Source: Streptomyces griseochromogenes (GTDB lineage Bacteria > Actinomycetota > Actinomycetes > Streptomycetales > Streptomycetaceae). From it: a stretch of 64,000 nucleotides of DNA. Location: contig NZ_CP016279.1 in assembly GCF_001542625.1 (NCBI RefSeq), positions 7,626,001 to 7,690,000 of the forward strand, written 5' to 3'. This document shows positions 51,978 through 59,633 of this stretch, in pieces (position 1 is the stretch's first letter; each line of letters begins with the position of its first letter). A model generated the notes under the pieces. The model was not told where the DNA came from. It saw only the letters and a list, made by a program, of their open reading frames with translations, and searched no databases. The position numbers were made by a program, and so were the translations under genes.

Positions 51978-53561
51978 TCACCAACTGGTCTTGCGGTGCA
52001 GCTCCCACATCATCATGATCGTCGACGGGTCGAGGGCCTGCTCGCCGCCCGAGATGTCCTCGCTGGCCGCCACGTACTGCCGGCCCTGCCACAGCGGGAG
52101 CAGCCGGGCGTCGTTCACCATGATCTGCTGGGCCGCCTCCAGGTCCTTGACCACCTTGGCCCGGTCGCTCTGGCCTCGCGAGCGGGGCAGCAGCACCGAG
52201 GTGATCTCCTTGGACGGATACGGCGTGCCGAGCGCGTTGTGGTCGCCGACGAACGGGGCGATGAAGTTGTCCGCGTCGGGGAAGTCCGGGAACCAGCCGC
52301 GGCCGAACACCGGGTACTCGCCGTTCTGGTAGCCGACCACGTAGCTCTTCCAGGGGCGGCTCTTGAGGGTGATCGTGAACAGGCCGGAGTCCTCCAGCTC
52401 CTTCTTCAGCTCCTGGAACATCAGGGCCGTCTCGGAGCCGTAGCGGTCGGTGGTGTACCAGAAGGTGAGCGGGACCCGCTTGGTGATGCCCGCGTCCGCG
52501 AGGATCTTGTGAGCCTTGGAGATGTTCGGGTCGCCGAAGTCGTCGAAGAACGCGGTGGTGTGGCCGGTGAGGCCCTTGGGGACCATGGAGTACAGCGGGT
52601 CGACGGTGTCCTTGTAGACCTTGTGCGCGATCGCGCCCCGGTCCACGATCTGGGCGACGGCCTTGCGGACGGCGGGCTGCTTGGCCCAGGGGTCCTTCGG
52701 GTTGAACACCAGGTAGCTGATGTCCGTGCCCACGCCGTCCACCAGCTGCAGGTCGGAGTTGCCGTGCCGCTGCAGGGCGATGATGTCGTCGGCGGCCAGA
52801 CCGCGGTAGGTGACGTCGATCTCCTTGTCGCGCAGCGCCTTGACCATGCTGGACGAATCCTGGAAGTAGCGGATGGTCACCGCGTCGTTCTGCCGCTGGG
52901 CGAAGCCGTCGTAGTGGTCGTTGCGGACCAGGACGGCCTTTTTGTCCTCTTCGTAGGACTGCAGCGTGTACGGTCCCGAGCCGAAGACCCCGTCGTCCTT
53001 GCGCAGCGACTTCGCCGGGTAGTCGTCGGGGTCGACGATCGACATGGCCGGGGTGGCCAGCACGAACGGGAAGGTGGCGTCGGACTGGTTGAGGTGGAAG
53101 ATCACCTCGCGGTCGCCCTGCGCCTCCACCCGGTCCAGACTGCCGAGCAGCCCGGCGGGGCCGCTGGGGGCGTTGATCGCGCGGATGCGGTCGATGGAGT
53201 ACTTGACCGCCTGGGCGTTCAGCGCGTCACCGTCGGCGAACTTCATGCCGGGGCGCAGCGTGCAGCGGTAGGTGCGGCTGGCGGAGTCGGTGAAGGAGCA
53301 GCTCTTGGCGGCGTCGGGCTGCGGGGTGGTGGCACCGCTCGGGTAGGCGAGGAGCGTCTGGTAGATGTTGCGGAACAGCTCCCAGGACCCGTCCCAGGCC
53401 CCGGCCGGGTCCAGCGTGCTGGGGGCGCTGGTGGTGCCCACGACGATCGGCCCTTTGCTGCCGGAATCGCCGCCGGACAGCAGACCGCAGCCGGCCACCA
53501 GGGAAATGGACGCGATCGCCGCGACTCTCCGCAGGAATCGGTTCCGGTTGAACACGCGCAC
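51978..53561 (-). CDS. Peptide/nickel-type ABC transporter substrate-binding lipoprotein
   Basis: The 527-residue SBP_bac_5 protein has a lipoprotein signal with lipobox VAGC (Cys25), the family opening IVVGTTSAPSTLDPAGAWDGSWELFRNIYQTL, and FGSGPYTLQSYEEDKKAVLVRNDHY near 195. It binds oligopeptides or similar ligands outside the membrane for import. No permease or ATPase gene is adjacent, so it is an orphan that must use a transporter encoded elsewhere. It is probably acylated with help of Lnt. Confidence 0.9.
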   Translation of the reverse strand: MRVFNRNRFLRRVAAIASISLVAGCGLLSGGDSGSKGPIVVGTTSAPSTLDPAGAWDGSWELFRNIYQTLLAYPSGATTPQPDAAKSCSFTDSASRTYRCTLRPGMKFADGDALNAQAVKYSIDRIRAINAPSGPAGLLGSLDRVEAQGDREVIFHLNQSDATFPFVLATPAMSIVDPDDYPAKSLRKDDGVFGSGPYTLQSYEEDKKAVLVRNDHYDGFAQRQNDAVTIRYFQDSSSMVKALRDKEIDVTYRGLAADDIIALQRHGNSDLQLVDGVGTDISYLVFNPKDPWAKQPAVRKAVAQIVDRGAIAHKVYKDTVDPLYSMVPKGLTGHTTAFFDDFGDPNISKAHKILADAGITKRVPLTFWYTTDRYGSETALMFQELKKELEDSGLFTITLKSRPWKSYVVGYQNGEYPVFGRGWFPDFPDADNFIAPFVGDHNALGTPYPSKEITSVLLPRSRGQSDRAKVVKDLEAAQQIMVNDARLLPLWQGRQYVAASEDISGGEQALDPSTIMMMWELHRKTSW

Positions 53562-53689
53562 GCTCCTCGATCTGCCATACCAAGGGTCGGCAGACCATAC
53601 CGCCCTGAAGCCGCCCCGGGACAGGCCTTCTTGATCGAATGTGCTATGACGACGTTGTCATTCCACTCTGCGGACCGTGAAACGCGTTT

Positions 53690-53722
53690 CGGGCGCCGTT
53701 CCGCTGGGAAACGGCGCCCGAA
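53690..53722 (-). terminator. Terminator of the two-gene SDR operon
   Basis: TCGGGCGCCGTT and AACGGCGCCCGA form a perfect 12-bp stem with a nine-base loop, 22 bases past the stop of the second SDR gene. Confidence 0.85.
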
Positions 53723-53744
53723 AGAGACGACCGGGCCGAGCGGG

Positions 53745-54509
53745 TCAGGCGCCCACGCCGGCGTTCAGGAAGATGCCGCCGTCCACGACGAGCGTCTGAC
53801 CGGTGACCCAGTCGGACTGCTCGGAGGTGAGGAACGCGGCCGCCCCGCCGATGTCGGCGGGCACTCCGAGCCGCCCGAGCGGGTAGGCGGCGGCCGCCTC
53901 CTCCTCCCGGCCCTCGTACAGGGCCTGGGCGAACTTGGTCTTCACGACGGCCGGGGCGATCGCGTTGACCCGCACCTTCGGCGCGAACTCGTGCGCCAGC
54001 TGCTGCGTGAGGTTGATCATCGCGGCCTTGCTGACGCCGTAGGCGCCGATGAACGGCGAGGGCGCGAGGCCCGCGATGGAGGCGATGTTGACGATCGCGC
54101 CGCCGTTGTCCTTCTGCCAGGCGTGCCAGGTCTTCTGGGCGAAGCCGAGCGCCGAGATGACGTTGGTCTCGAACACCTTGCGCGCGACGTCCAGGTCGAG
54201 GTCGGCGATGGGCCCGAAGACCGGGTTGGTGCCGGCGTTGTTGATCAGGAAGTCGATGCGGCCGAAGGCCTCCATGGCCCGCTCGACGACTTCGGTCTGG
54301 TGGGCGAGGTCGTGGGCCTTGCCGGCGACGGCGACGACCCGCTCGGAGCCGAGCTTCTCGACGGCCTCCTTCAGGGCGTCCTCGCCCCGGCCGGTGATGC
54401 ACACGCGGTCGCCGCGGGCGACCAGCGCCTCGGCGACGCCGTAGCCGATGCCGCGGCTCGCGCCCGTGACGAGCGCGACCTTGCCGGAAAGCTCCGGAAG
54501 TTCAGTCAT
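53745..54509 (-). CDS. SDR-family oxidoreductase
   Basis: The 254-residue classical short-chain dehydrogenase has TGASRGIG near residue 15, NNAG near 91, the catalytic Ser in NIASIAG and Tyr/Lys in GAYGVSKAA near 155, all present. FabG-like; it reduces a keto group or oxidises an alcohol with NAD(P)H. It starts 20 bases after the neighbouring FabG-like gene, so the two form one operon ended by a strong hairpin. The pair may act on 3-ketoacyl thioesters, but no other fatty acid gene is close. Confidence 0.87.
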   Translation of the reverse strand: MTELPELSGKVALVTGASRGIGYGVAEALVARGDRVCITGRGEDALKEAVEKLGSERVVAVAGKAHDLAHQTEVVERAMEAFGRIDFLINNAGTNPVFGPIADLDLDVARKVFETNVISALGFAQKTWHAWQKDNGGAIVNIASIAGLAPSPFIGAYGVSKAAMINLTQQLAHEFAPKVRVNAIAPAVVKTKFAQALYEGREEEAAAAYPLGRLGVPADIGGAAAFLTSEQSDWVTGQTLVVDGGIFLNAGVGA

Positions 54510-54529
54510 GTCCGTATTCCCCAGGATCT

Positions 54530-55291
54530 TTAGTTCAGCGGCCCGCCGGCGACGTACAGCACCTGGCCGGAGACGAAGCCGGCCGCCTCGCCGGTGAAGA
54601 AGGCGATGGCGTTCGCGATGTCCTCGGGCTCGCCGACGCGCTGCACCGGGATCTGGGTGGCGGCGGCCTTCTTGAAGTCGTCGAAACCCATGCCGACGCG
54701 GTCGGCGGTGGCCTTGGTCATCTCGGTGGCGATGAAGCCGGGGGCGACGGCGTTGGCGGTGACGCCGAACTTGCCCAGCTCGATGGCGAGGGTCTTGGTG
54801 AAGCCCTGCAGGCCCGCCTTCGCGGCGGAGTAGTTGACCTGGCCGCGGTTGCCGAGGGCCGAGGAGGAGGAGAGGTTGACGATCCGGCCGAAGCCCGCGT
54901 CGACCATGTGCTTCTGGACGGCCTTGGTCATCAGGAACGAGCCGCGCAGGTGCACGTTCATGACGGTGTCCCAGTCGGAGACGCTCATCTTGAACAGCAG
55001 GTTGTCGCGCAGCACGCCCGCGTTGTTGACCAGGATCGTCGGGGCGCCCAGCTCCGCCACGATCCGGGCGACGGCCGCCTCGACCTGCGCCTCGTCGCAG
55101 ACGTCCGCGCCGACCGCGATGGCCTTGCCGCCGGCCGCGGTGATCTTCTCGACGGTTTCCTTGCAGGCGGCCTCGTCCAGGTCGATCACGGCGACCGCGC
55201 GACCCTCGGCGGCCAGTCGTACGGCGGTGGCGGCGCCGATGCCGCGCGCCGCGCCGGTGACGATCGCGACCCGCTGTTCAGTGGTGGACAT
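54530..55291 (-). CDS. FabG-like 3-oxoacyl-ACP/CoA reductase
   Basis: The 253-residue SDR shows TGAARGIG near residue 13, NNAGVLRDNLLFKM, the SSSSALGNRGQVNYSAAKAG active site (Ser, Tyr, Lys) near 150, and the Asn; this form is close to FabG4/PhaB-type acetoacetyl reductases. It probably reduces 3-ketoacyl-ACP or -CoA. The ATG behind GAGGAGAAGCAGGA is chosen; an upstream extension is open only because of a 21-base direct repeat. It is the first of two SDR genes. Confidence 0.87.
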   Translation of the reverse strand: MSTTEQRVAIVTGAARGIGAATAVRLAAEGRAVAVIDLDEAACKETVEKITAAGGKAIAVGADVCDEAQVEAAVARIVAELGAPTILVNNAGVLRDNLLFKMSVSDWDTVMNVHLRGSFLMTKAVQKHMVDAGFGRIVNLSSSSALGNRGQVNYSAAKAGLQGFTKTLAIELGKFGVTANAVAPGFIATEMTKATADRVGMGFDDFKKAAATQIPVQRVGEPEDIANAIAFFTGEAAGFVSGQVLYVAGGPLN

Positions 55292-55308
55292 TCCTGCTTC
55301 TCCTCGCC

Positions 55309-55348
55309 CTTGAGAGAACCTGTCTGGCTCTTGAGGGAGCCTGTGTGG
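55309..55348. repeat. Two 19-base direct repeats in the SDR-operon leader
   Basis: CTTGAGAGAACCTGTCTGG at 55309 and CTTGAGGGAGCCTGTGTGG at 55330 agree at 16 of 19 positions with a period of 21 bases, two helical turns. They lie 18-57 bases before the SDR start. They may be paired activator sites or a leader duplication. Confidence 0.6.
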
Positions 55349-55439
55349 TGCGGTGAGCGACCGCTTAGTACCTTCAGCACACGTGACGCTAGAAGCCCTG
55401 GCACCCGGTGTCAACGGGACACCGGGCGGGTGTGATCCA

Positions 55440-55889
55440 TTACCTCACCAGAAGGTCCAGCAGGCGGTCCGTTTCGGCCGCCGGATCGATGGTCAGACCG
55501 GTGTGCACCGGTCCGGGCTGCACGACGGTGGAGCGGGGCGCGATCAGCCAGCGGAAGCGCCGGCCCGCGTCGTCCCGGGCGGCCTGTCCGGCCTGCTCCC
55601 CGCCCGCGCAGTGGCGCTCGATCGCCCCGAGCGCGGCCCGCACCCCGGCGGCGTCGGCCTCCGGGTCGAGCGCGAGCAGCCGGGCCTCGTCGAGGTGGGT
55701 GCGGGCGCCGACGTAGCCCTGGGCGCGGCAGTAGAGGACCACGCCCGCGTTGATGCACTCGCCGCGCTCGACGCGGGGTACGACCCGCAGCAGGGCGTAC
55801 TCGAACACGTCCCGGTCGCCGCCCTGGCCCGTCCGGGTGATATGGCGCTCGGTCACATGGCCGGCCATGTGGATGTGGGTCTCGCTCAC
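55440..55889 (-). CDS. DUF3037-family protein
   Basis: The 149-residue protein has the DUF3037 pattern: FEYALLRVVPRVERGECINAGVVLYCRAQGYVGAR (residues 29-63) and LIAPRSTVVQPGPVHTGLT near 115. Function unknown. The start overlaps the HipA-like kinase stop by four bases (ATGA), so the two are made in step. A later ATG (MAGHVTE) is a second possible start. The pairing of DUF3037 with HipA-like kinases is recurrent in bacteria, suggesting a functional partner, possibly substrate or inhibitor. Confidence 0.82.
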   Translation of the reverse strand: MSETHIHMAGHVTERHITRTGQGGDRDVFEYALLRVVPRVERGECINAGVVLYCRAQGYVGARTHLDEARLLALDPEADAAGVRAALGAIERHCAGGEQAGQAARDDAGRRFRWLIAPRSTVVQPGPVHTGLTIDPAAETDRLLDLLVR

Positions 55890-56650
55890 TTGCCCTCCTC
55901 GATGCCGGTGATGCGCTCGGCGATGACGGCCGCCCGGGCGAGCAGCGGCCGCGCGTAGGCCCGGCGCAGCTCGTCCGGGGTGTCGAAGCCGGGCTCGTCG
56001 GCCAGCCAGGTGTCGGGGATCTCGGCGGTGACCTCGGCGAGCAGGTCCTCGGTGACCCGGGGGGCCAGCTCCGCGGCGGCCGCGGTCACGTCCGGGGCGA
56101 AACGGGCGAGGGCGTGGTCACCGGCGTCGTAGGGGCGGGCCGCGGAGGCCTCGGCGGAGGGCCAGTTGTGGTGCCAGATCATCGAGGCGCCGTGGTCGAT
56201 GAGCCACAGCGCGCCGCGGTGCAGGAGAAGGTTGGGGTTGCGCCAGGAGCGGTCCACGTTGTTGATCAGCGCGTCGAACCAGACGATCCGGCCGGCCTCC
56301 TCGGGACTCACCGGGAAGGCGAGCGGGTCGTAGCCGAGGGCGCCGGAGAGGAAGTCCATCCCGAGGTTGGTGCCGCCGCTGGAGCGCAGCAGATCCTGCA
56401 CCTGCTGCTCGGGCTCGCCGAGTCCGAGGACGGAGTCCAGCCGCAGGGTGACCAGGCGGGGCATCCGGAATCCGAGCCGGCGGGCGAGTTCGCCGCAGAC
56501 GACCTCGGCGACGAGGGTCTTGCGGCCCTGTCCGGCGCCGGTGAACTTCATGACGTAGGTCCCGAAGTCGTCGGCCTCGACGAGCCCCGGCAGCGAGCCG
56601 CCCTCACGCAGCGGCGTGATGTACCGGGTCGCGGTGACTTCCTTGAGCAT
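55886..56650 (-). CDS. HipA-like kinase
   Basis: The 254-residue HipA-fold kinase retains Lys35 (TYVMKF), the catalytic loop Asp133 (NNVDRSWRNPNLL) and the metal Asp152 (LIDHG), so it should bind ATP and phosphorylate a target. It is shorter than E. coli HipA (about 440) and lacks the N-terminal subdomain. A neighbouring HTH antitoxin of HipB type is absent; a DUF3037 gene overlaps instead. TAGCCT lies six bases before the ATG, giving leaderless mRNA. The target is unknown. Confidence 0.8.
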   Translation of the reverse strand: MLKEVTATRYITPLREGGSLPGLVEADDFGTYVMKFTGAGQGRKTLVAEVVCGELARRLGFRMPRLVTLRLDSVLGLGEPEQQVQDLLRSSGGTNLGMDFLSGALGYDPLAFPVSPEEAGRIVWFDALINNVDRSWRNPNLLLHRGALWLIDHGASMIWHHNWPSAEASAARPYDAGDHALARFAPDVTAAAAELAPRVTEDLLAEVTAEIPDTWLADEPGFDTPDELRRAYARPLLARAAVIAERITGIEEGK

Positions 56651-56845
56651 CGCCCCAGGCTACTGGGCGGCGGCCGGGAGATCGGCGGGCGGCGGGCGGG
56701 TCCGGCCGCCAGCTTCTCGGCAGACGTGGCTCACGGCCCCCTCGTGCCCGCCCGGCAAGGATCTGGGTGCCCGTCTGAACAGGTGGTGCCCCAGGACCGT
56801 ACCCCTGGACAGATCACGAACAGCTCCGCGGAAGGGAACGCTCAC

Positions 56846-57376
56846 ATGACCAGCGCATCGCACCAGCCCGAAGCGGGTCCGGCACGTCGTACCGTCATGG
56901 CGACGGCCGGAGCGGCCGGGCTCGCCGCCGCGCTGACCGCCTGCGGTTCCGGGGACGACTCGTCCAACACCGTGAACACCGGCTCCGGTTCGTCCGGCTC
57001 GACCGGCTCCTCCGGCTCGACCGGCTCCTCCGGCTCGACCGGCTCCTCCCAGGACCAGGGCTCGTCGGCCTCGGGAGGCTCGGCCGGCGGCACGGCCCTC
57101 GCCAAGACCGCGGACATCCCGCAGGGCGGCGGCAAGATCTTCAAGGACCAGGGCGTGGTGGTGACGCAGCCGACGGCGGGCACCTACAAGGCGTTCTCCT
57201 CGAAGTGCACCCACCAGGGCTGCGCGGTGGGCAGTGTGGCCAATGGCGTGATCGTCTGCCCGTGCCACAACAGCCACTTCTCCGTCGAGGACGGCAGCGT
57301 GAAGCAGGGCCCGGCGACCAAGGCGCTGCCCGCCGCGAAGATCAGCGTCTCCGGCGACGAGATCAAGCTGGCCTGA
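56846..57376 (+). CDS. Rieske [2Fe-2S] protein, Tat-type lipoprotein
   Basis: The 176-residue protein has a twin-arginine-like signal (ARRTVMATAGAAGLAAALTAC) with lipobox-type Cys33, a Ser/Gly/Thr linker with three SGSTGS repeats, and a Rieske domain with CTHQGC and CPCHNSHF supplying the two Cys and two His that hold the cluster. It is an extracytoplasmic electron carrier; partner unknown. AAGGGA precedes the ATG. It is divergent from the HipA-like kinase and ends six bases before the convergent isochorismatase-fold gene. Confidence 0.9.
   Translation: MTSASHQPEAGPARRTVMATAGAAGLAAALTACGSGDDSSNTVNTGSGSSGSTGSSGSTGSSGSTGSSQDQGSSASGGSAGGTALAKTADIPQGGGKIFKDQGVVVTQPTAGTYKAFSSKCTHQGCAVGSVANGVIVCPCHNSHFSVEDGSVKQGPATKALPAAKISVSGDEIKLA
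56993..57046 (+). repeat. Three perfect 18-base tandem repeats in the Rieske gene
   Basis: TCCGGCTCGACCGGCTCC is repeated three times without change, encoding (SGSTGS)3 in the linker between lipid anchor and Rieske domain. Copy number probably varies by slippage, changing tether length. Confidence 0.88.
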
Positions 57377-57382
57377 GCCGCG

Positions 57383-58027
57383 TCACGTCCGCCGGCGCGG
57401 CCGCCGGAGTCGGCCGACCACCTCGTCCGTGGTCATGACGGTCGCGACCAGCGCGAGGGTGTTGCGGATCATCGCGGGCGTGTAGTCGGCGGGCACGCCC
57501 GCGATGGCGTCGGCCGGGACCACCGCGGTGTAGCCGCGGTTGACGGCGTCGAACACCGCGTTGGGAACGGCCACGTTGGCGGAGACACCGGAGACGATCA
57601 GGGTGCGGCAGCCGAGGTTGCGCAGCAGGGCGTCGACCTCGGTCCCCTGGATCGGGGACAGCCCGTGCAGCCGCCGTACGACGAGGTCCTCCTCGGTGAC
57701 CTCTATCGGGGGCGCGATGCGCACCGCGGTGGTGCCGCTCAGCTGCTGGACGGGGAGCCGTTCGGCGGCGCGGAACAGGCGGGCGTTGCGGTTCGCGCCC
57801 CTGCCGTCCGGGCGGCGTTCGGCGACGGCGTGGATCACCTGCACCCCCGTCTCGTGCGCGGCGCCGACCAGCCGGGCCACATTGCGCAGGGCACCGGAGG
57901 CGCGGGCCTCGCGGGCGAGTTCGGGCAGCGCGCTGTCCGGGCCGACCACCCCCTGCTGGCACTCCACGGTCAGCAGGACCGTGCTCACCGGATCGAGCAG
58001 CTCGCCGCGCTCGTCGTACGACGGCAT
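57383..58027 (-). CDS. Isochorismatase-fold protein lacking the usual catalytic triad
   Basis: The 214-residue protein has the cysteine-hydrolase/isochorismatase fold, but the usual Asp (LLVID) is Glu in LLTVECQQG, the Lys is Arg in VVRRLHGLSPIQGTE, and the nucleophilic Cys is Ala in GVSANVAVPNAVFDA. The rest of the fold is intact, so it is a subfamily with other chemistry or a binding protein rather than a decayed gene. AAGGGGGC precedes the ATG. It is divergent from an FDOR-type gene with a palindrome between. Substrate unknown. Confidence 0.8.
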   Translation of the reverse strand: MPSYDERGELLDPVSTVLLTVECQQGVVGPDSALPELAREARASGALRNVARLVGAAHETGVQVIHAVAERRPDGRGANRNARLFRAAERLPVQQLSGTTAVRIAPPIEVTEEDLVVRRLHGLSPIQGTEVDALLRNLGCRTLIVSGVSANVAVPNAVFDAVNRGYTAVVPADAIAGVPADYTPAMIRNTLALVATVMTTDEVVGRLRRPRRRT

Positions 58028-58105
58028 CACGCCCCCTTTCGCCGAGGTGCGGGGCGGTGAGAGTAACCACAACAAGGCGACAGCGGAAGTCGACCCATTC
58101 CCTTT

Positions 58106-58122
58106 TCTGACGTGATGTCAGA
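58106..58122. promoter_or_regulatory. Palindrome between divergent genes
   Basis: TCTGAC-GTGAT-GTCAGA is a perfect six-base dyad midway between the isochorismatase-fold gene and the flavin/F420-type gene. It could be a shared operator; no regulator gene is adjacent except LysR at 58.7 kb, whose own candidate site is elsewhere. Confidence 0.45.
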
Positions 58123-58176
58123 GGATCAACAGCACTCGGAAGTCCTCTGGCACGACGTGGGAGAAGAGGGGACCGT

Positions 58177-58644
58177 ATGACCGTCACTCAGCAGCGCCGG
58201 GGCCGGAAGATCATGATGACGCCCGGCGAGCTGGACGAGTTCCTGACCGGCCAGCGCACCTGCCGGGTCGCCACCGTCTCGGCGAACGGCACACCGCATG
58301 TGAGCGCGCTGTGGTTCGCCTGGGACGGCACCTCGCTGTGGCTGTACTCCGTGGTGCGCAGCAGGCGCTGGACCCAGCTGAGCCGCGACCCGCGGGTCGC
58401 GGTCGTCGTCGACTCGGGCGAGGAGTACGACGAGTTGCGTGGTGTCGAGCTGTCCGGGCGGGTGGAGTTCGTGGGCGAGGTGCCGCGGACCGGGGAGCTG
58501 TGCGCCGAACTCGACACGGCCGAAACGCTGTTCGCGCGCAAGAACTTCGGTCTGGACGAGATGCCGCACGACGGCCGGCACGCCTGGGCCCGGCTGACCC
58601 CGGAGAAGATCGTCTCCTGGGACTTCCGCAAGCTCGGGGCATAG
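58177..58644 (+). CDS. Pyridoxamine-5'-phosphate-oxidase-fold (FDOR) protein
   Basis: The 155-residue split-barrel protein has the pattern RTCRVATVSANGTPHVSALWFAWDGTSLWLYS (residues 27-58) and SRRWTQLSRDPRVAVVVDSGEEYDELRGVELSGRVEF, typical of flavin- or F420-dependent oxidoreductases of the PPOX class. It probably binds F420 or FMN and reduces a small substrate. GGGAGAAGAGGGG precedes the ATG. It is convergent with the LysR gene. The second PPOX-type gene near 62 kb is of a different subfamily. Confidence 0.8.
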   Translation: MTVTQQRRGRKIMMTPGELDEFLTGQRTCRVATVSANGTPHVSALWFAWDGTSLWLYSVVRSRRWTQLSRDPRVAVVVDSGEEYDELRGVELSGRVEFVGEVPRTGELCAELDTAETLFARKNFGLDEMPHDGRHAWARLTPEKIVSWDFRKLGA

Positions 58645-58656
58645 CGCCCGGCGCAC

Positions 58657-59559
58657 TCAGCCGAGCTGCCGGGCGGCGCCCCTCAGCGCCTCGACCGCCG
58701 CGCGGATCGAGGGCCTGCGGTCGGCGTCCGCCCGCCAGACGACATACACATGCCGGCGCACCCGCTGCTTGAGCGGGATCATGACGATGCCCGGCGGCAC
58801 CGGGTGGCGGCCCAGCAGCGGCGCGATGCACACGCCGAGCCCGGCCGCGACCAGGCCGAGTTGGGTGTGGGTCTCGCCCGCGCGGTGGCCGACGATGGGC
58901 TCGATGCCCTTCGAGCGCAGCGTGAACATCAGCCACTCGTGGCAGAACTCGCCCTCGCCCCAGGTGATCCACTCGTCCTCCGCGAACTCGGCGAGGTCCA
59001 CCTCGTCCCGGTGGGCGAGCCGGTGCCCGACGGGCAGCGCGACATCGGCCGGATCGTCCAGCAGCGGGGCCTTGACCAGGCCGTCGGGCACGGGCATCGG
59101 CTTGTTGTACCAGTCGAGGACGACCGCGAGGTCGAGGTCGCCGCGGACGACCGAGGCGATGCCCTGCTCCGGCTCCAGTTCGCTGGAGCGCACCCGCAGC
59201 CCCTGGTGCCGGGCGCGCAGCGCGGCGAGCGCCGTCGGGAACAGACCGCGGGCGGCGGTCGGGAACGCCGACAGCCTCAGCTCGCCGACGACCTGCCCGC
59301 GGTGCGCCTCCAGGTCCGACTGGGCGAGTTCGACCTGCGAGAGGATCCGGGCCGCGTGCTCGGACAGCAACCGCCCCGCGTCCGTGAGGCGTACCCCCCG
59401 CCCGTTCTTGGCCAGCAGCTGCTGGCCGACCTCCCGCTCCAGCTTGCCCAGCTGCTGGGAGACCGCCGACGTGGTGACGTGCAGGGCGTCGGCGGCGGCG
59501 CTGACCGAGCCGTGCCGGGCGAGGGCATCCAGGGTGCGCAGGCGCTCCAGGTTCAACAT
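58657..59559 (-). CDS. LysR-family regulator
   Basis: The 300-residue protein has the LysR helix-turn-helix (residues 1-60; LDALARHGSVSAAADALHVTTSAVSQQLGKLEREVG) and a periplasmic-binding-like effector domain. It is divergent from an EamA transporter with 74 bases between starts, the classical LysR arrangement, so it probably activates that exporter when its effector is bound. A candidate box ATTGAG-N8-CTCGAT lies between. Effector unknown. Confidence 0.9.
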   Translation of the reverse strand: MLNLERLRTLDALARHGSVSAAADALHVTTSAVSQQLGKLEREVGQQLLAKNGRGVRLTDAGRLLSEHAARILSQVELAQSDLEAHRGQVVGELRLSAFPTAARGLFPTALAALRARHQGLRVRSSELEPEQGIASVVRGDLDLAVVLDWYNKPMPVPDGLVKAPLLDDPADVALPVGHRLAHRDEVDLAEFAEDEWITWGEGEFCHEWLMFTLRSKGIEPIVGHRAGETHTQLGLVAAGLGVCIAPLLGRHPVPPGIVMIPLKQRVRRHVYVVWRADADRRPSIRAAVEALRGAARQLG

Positions 59560-59578
59560 GTAAGTGATTCTAAGAGGT

Positions 59579-59598
59579 ATTGAGCTGGAAATCTCGAT
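59579..59598. promoter_or_regulatory. Candidate LysR-binding box
   Basis: ATTGAG and CTCGAT (five of six bases complementary) are separated by eight bases in the relatively A+T-rich spacer between the LysR and EamA starts; the arrangement fits the T-N11-A style of LysR sites. Confidence 0.45.
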
Positions 59599-59633
59599 TG
59601 TGCTACGAAGTTGCCTCCAGCATCGTTGATGTC

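Noticed and set aside
53365..53634. Small plus-strand frame at the start of the solute-binding gene
   Set aside because: It is antisense to the lipoprotein signal and has no recognisable features.
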